Below, one piece after another: positions 33,689 through 35,322 of a stretch of DNA of 35,322 nt. Within the stretch, counting starts at the first letter, position 1. Every line of letters starts with the position of its first letter. The stretch comes from Thioglobus_B sp964558405 (GTDB lineage: Bacteria > Pseudomonadota > Gammaproteobacteria > PS1 > Pseudothioglobaceae), in the NCBI GenBank assembly GCA_964558405.1, contig CAZLDG010000014.1, forward strand, positions 1-35,322, read 5' to 3'. The notes under the pieces were generated by a model, which had not been told where the DNA came from, did no database searches, and worked only from the letters and a program-made list of their open reading frames with translations. The position numbers and the translations under genes are program-made.

Positions 33689-35302
33689 TTATGGATTGTG
33701 GAACTCGGCGTTCTTACGTAAGTAGAACCACCAGTTAATCACCATACATACCGCATAGAAAACCGCAAAACCATATAGGGCGTTCTCAGGGGTTGTTGCT
33801 TTAATCTGCTCACCAAACACTTTAGGAATGATGAAAGCACCATAAGCAGCTACCGCTGAAGTCCAACCCAATACTGGACCTGCTTGTTCTTTGTTAAATA
33901 CCTGTGAAATCGTTCTAAAGGTAGAACCATTACCAATACCTGTCATCGCAAATAGCAATACAAATAGTGATAGGAACGGCCAGAAGTAATCTTCAGGGGT
34001 TGCTGAAGCATAAGCCTGCTTCATGAAGTAAGCCACACCCAGTGCTGAAGCTACCATTACCGCTGAGATGATTTGTGTCACCTTAGCACCACCGATCTTG
34101 TCAGAAATCATGCCGCCAATTGGACGAATCAACGCACCTACGAACGCACCCATCCAAGCATAAGTCAGTGCTGACGGCGCATTTGGATTAATGGTTGAGT
34201 GAGTCATTACCCCATCTACCATTAGGTGTTGGAAACCAAAGATTACTTTAATGGATAGCGCTAGCGTTGCTGCGTAACCAATAAACGAACCAAAAGTCAT
34301 GGTGTAGATAATGGTCATTGCCCAAGTGTGCTTATTACCAAAGATCTTGTATTGACGGTTAATACCTTCTTTATAGTCCTTACCCAGTGGTAGTAACTTA
34401 AGTAGTAGTACGGTCAAGGCAATAATGATTGGCAGTGCAATCCACTTACTTAACATTAGGCCAGAACCTGAAGCCACCTCGGGTAGCATCAACCATAGAC
34501 CAAAGGCTGCTGTTGAAAGACCTAGGATTAACATTACGATGATCTTGATGAATGCGCCCATGGTTGAACCAATATTAGGCGATACATGCTCTTCAGTAAT
34601 GTTGTTCATACCGATCCAAGAAGCAATTGATAGTGGGATTAAGAAGATTACCCAGATATAACCCGCGTTTTGCAGATAAGTATCAGTACCGGCAGGAATC
34701 TTACCAACTAATGTACCCGAGGCAATTTGCAGCTCAGTTGGGTTACCAACTACCGCCATGGTCATTACCAAAGGAATCACGATCTGCATGGTAGTTACAC
34801 CAAAATTACCCAGACCTGCATTCATACCCAGTGAATAACCCTGGATCTTCTTCGGGAAGAAGAATGAGATGTTTGACATTGAAGAGGCAAAGTTACCACC
34901 ACCAAAACCTGATAGTAGTGCTAGCAATTGGAAGTGCCAGAATGGCGTATCCGGTCTAGACAATGCAATACCCAGTCCCAGTGCTGGCAAGATCAATAAT
35001 GATGTTGTCAGCCAAATGGTATTTCTACCACCTGCTAGGCGAATAAAGAAGGTCGATGGAATTCTAAGTGTCGCACCTGAAAGACCCGCAATCGCAGCCA
35101 AGGTGAACAATTGAGATTTATCAAAGCCACCATAGCCCGTGTTTAGCATTTGTACGGTAATAATACCCCACATCAACCATACTGCGAATCCCGACAATAA
35201 GCTTGGGATGGATATCCACAAGTTACGGTTGGCGATTGCCTTACCTTTGCTGTCCCACTCGGCTTCATCATCCGGGTTCCAGCTTTTTATATCTTGAGCC
35301 AT
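33689..35302 (-). CDS. narK: NarK-type nitrate/nitrite transporter (respiratory)
   Basis: 537-residue MFS carrier close to E. coli NarK in sequence, exchanging nitrate for nitrite. Substrate-binding arginines correspond to Arg80 (ATLRIPSTF) and Arg393 (LIRPIGGMISDK). Nitrate signature motifs are GGNFASSMSNISFFFP to GLGNFGV (about 135-169) and the later GNGSTFRTI. It is longer than E. coli NarK (463) because of about 75 extra residues between helices 6 and 7 with two hydrophobic segments (about 251-272 and 286-306), plus a longer N-terminus. AAAGGAGG precedes the ATG at 35302; the promoter lies outside the window. Confidence 0.93.
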   Translation of the reverse strand: MAQDIKSWNPDDEAEWDSKGKAIANRNLWISIPSLLSGFAVWLMWGIITVQMLNTGYGGFDKSQLFTLAAIAGLSGATLRIPSTFFIRLAGGRNTIWLTTSLLILPALGLGIALSRPDTPFWHFQLLALLSGFGGGNFASSMSNISFFFPKKIQGYSLGMNAGLGNFGVTTMQIVIPLVMTMAVVGNPTELQIASGTLVGKIPAGTDTYLQNAGYIWVIFLIPLSIASWIGMNNITEEHVSPNIGSTMGAFIKIIVMLILGLSTAAFGLWLMLPEVASGSGLMLSKWIALPIIIALTVLLLKLLPLGKDYKEGINRQYKIFGNKHTWAMTIIYTMTFGSFIGYAATLALSIKVIFGFQHLMVDGVMTHSTINPNAPSALTYAWMGAFVGALIRPIGGMISDKIGGAKVTQIISAVMVASALGVAYFMKQAYASATPEDYFWPFLSLFVLLFAMTGIGNGSTFRTISQVFNKEQAGPVLGWTSAVAAYGAFIIPKVFGEQIKATTPENALYGFAVFYAVCMVINWWFYLRKNAEFHNP

Positions 35303-35322
35303 TACGACCTCCTTTTATTAAA

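Overview
The window looks like chromosomal DNA of a gammaproteobacterium. Housekeeping genes such as msbA, ung, pdxB, tpm and the Moco set all have gamma-type sequences, and NarG has the same length and iron-sulfur ligand positions as the E. coli protein. A DsrC/TusE-family protein in the nitrate locus and general gene content suggest a sulfur-oxidizing lineage of the SUP05/Thioglobus/bathymodiolin-symbiont kind; that assignment is inference. Genes are densely packed, with many 1-18 nt overlaps. I saw no rRNA, tRNA, CRISPR array, insertion sequence or phage gene.

Layout. (1) 1-6174: 3' part of an MsbA-type lipid A flippase, then a minus-strand, translationally coupled operon: FMN-binding glutamate-synthase-family protein (frameshifted near its 3' end), acetolactate-synthase-like ThDP enzyme, aldehyde dehydrogenase. 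(2) 6294-9725: an ECF sigma/anti-sigma pair flanked by a DUF3179 lipoprotein gene and a cytochrome P460 plus thioredoxin-like pair. The two flanking units share a TGAAAC-N16/17-CGTAT promoter-like motif, which suggests a compact ECF regulon. (3) 9708-14904: a minus-strand cluster (thiopurine methyltransferase, membrane-anchored cold-shock-domain protein, SLT lipoprotein, Rieske protein, TrpD/YbiB-like protein) diverges from a plus-strand group (membrane thioredoxin-like protein, ung, pdxB). (4) 14901-21946: a minus-strand nitrate assimilation operon in the order nirB, nitrate/nitrite MFS transporter, PP2C-Ser/Thr kinase fusion, nasA. It has a long leader with two tandem intrinsic terminators. 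NasA is unusually short and no nirD is present. (5) 22259-26323: molybdenum cofactor genes: moaE (+), mobA (-), and the tightly coupled moeA-moaC-moaA-moaD operon (+). (6) 26382-35302: the respiratory nitrate reductase operon narK-narG-narH-narJ-narI, followed by a 61-aa protein of unknown function and a DsrC-like protein lacking the C-terminal redox cysteine.

Together, sections 4-6 form a nitrate module: uptake (two NarK-family carriers), respiratory reduction at the membrane (NarGHI), assimilatory reduction in the cytoplasm (NasA, NirB), and most of the molybdenum cofactor pathway that both reductases need. The sigma-controlled redox genes in section 2 could belong to a stress response linked to reactive nitrogen or sulfur species, but that is speculation.

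The most notable points are the tandem attenuator-like terminators upstream of nirB, the ECF mini-regulon with matching promoters, the shortened NasA, the DsrC-like protein with CysB but no CysA, and the homopolymer frameshift in the glutamate-synthase-like gene.
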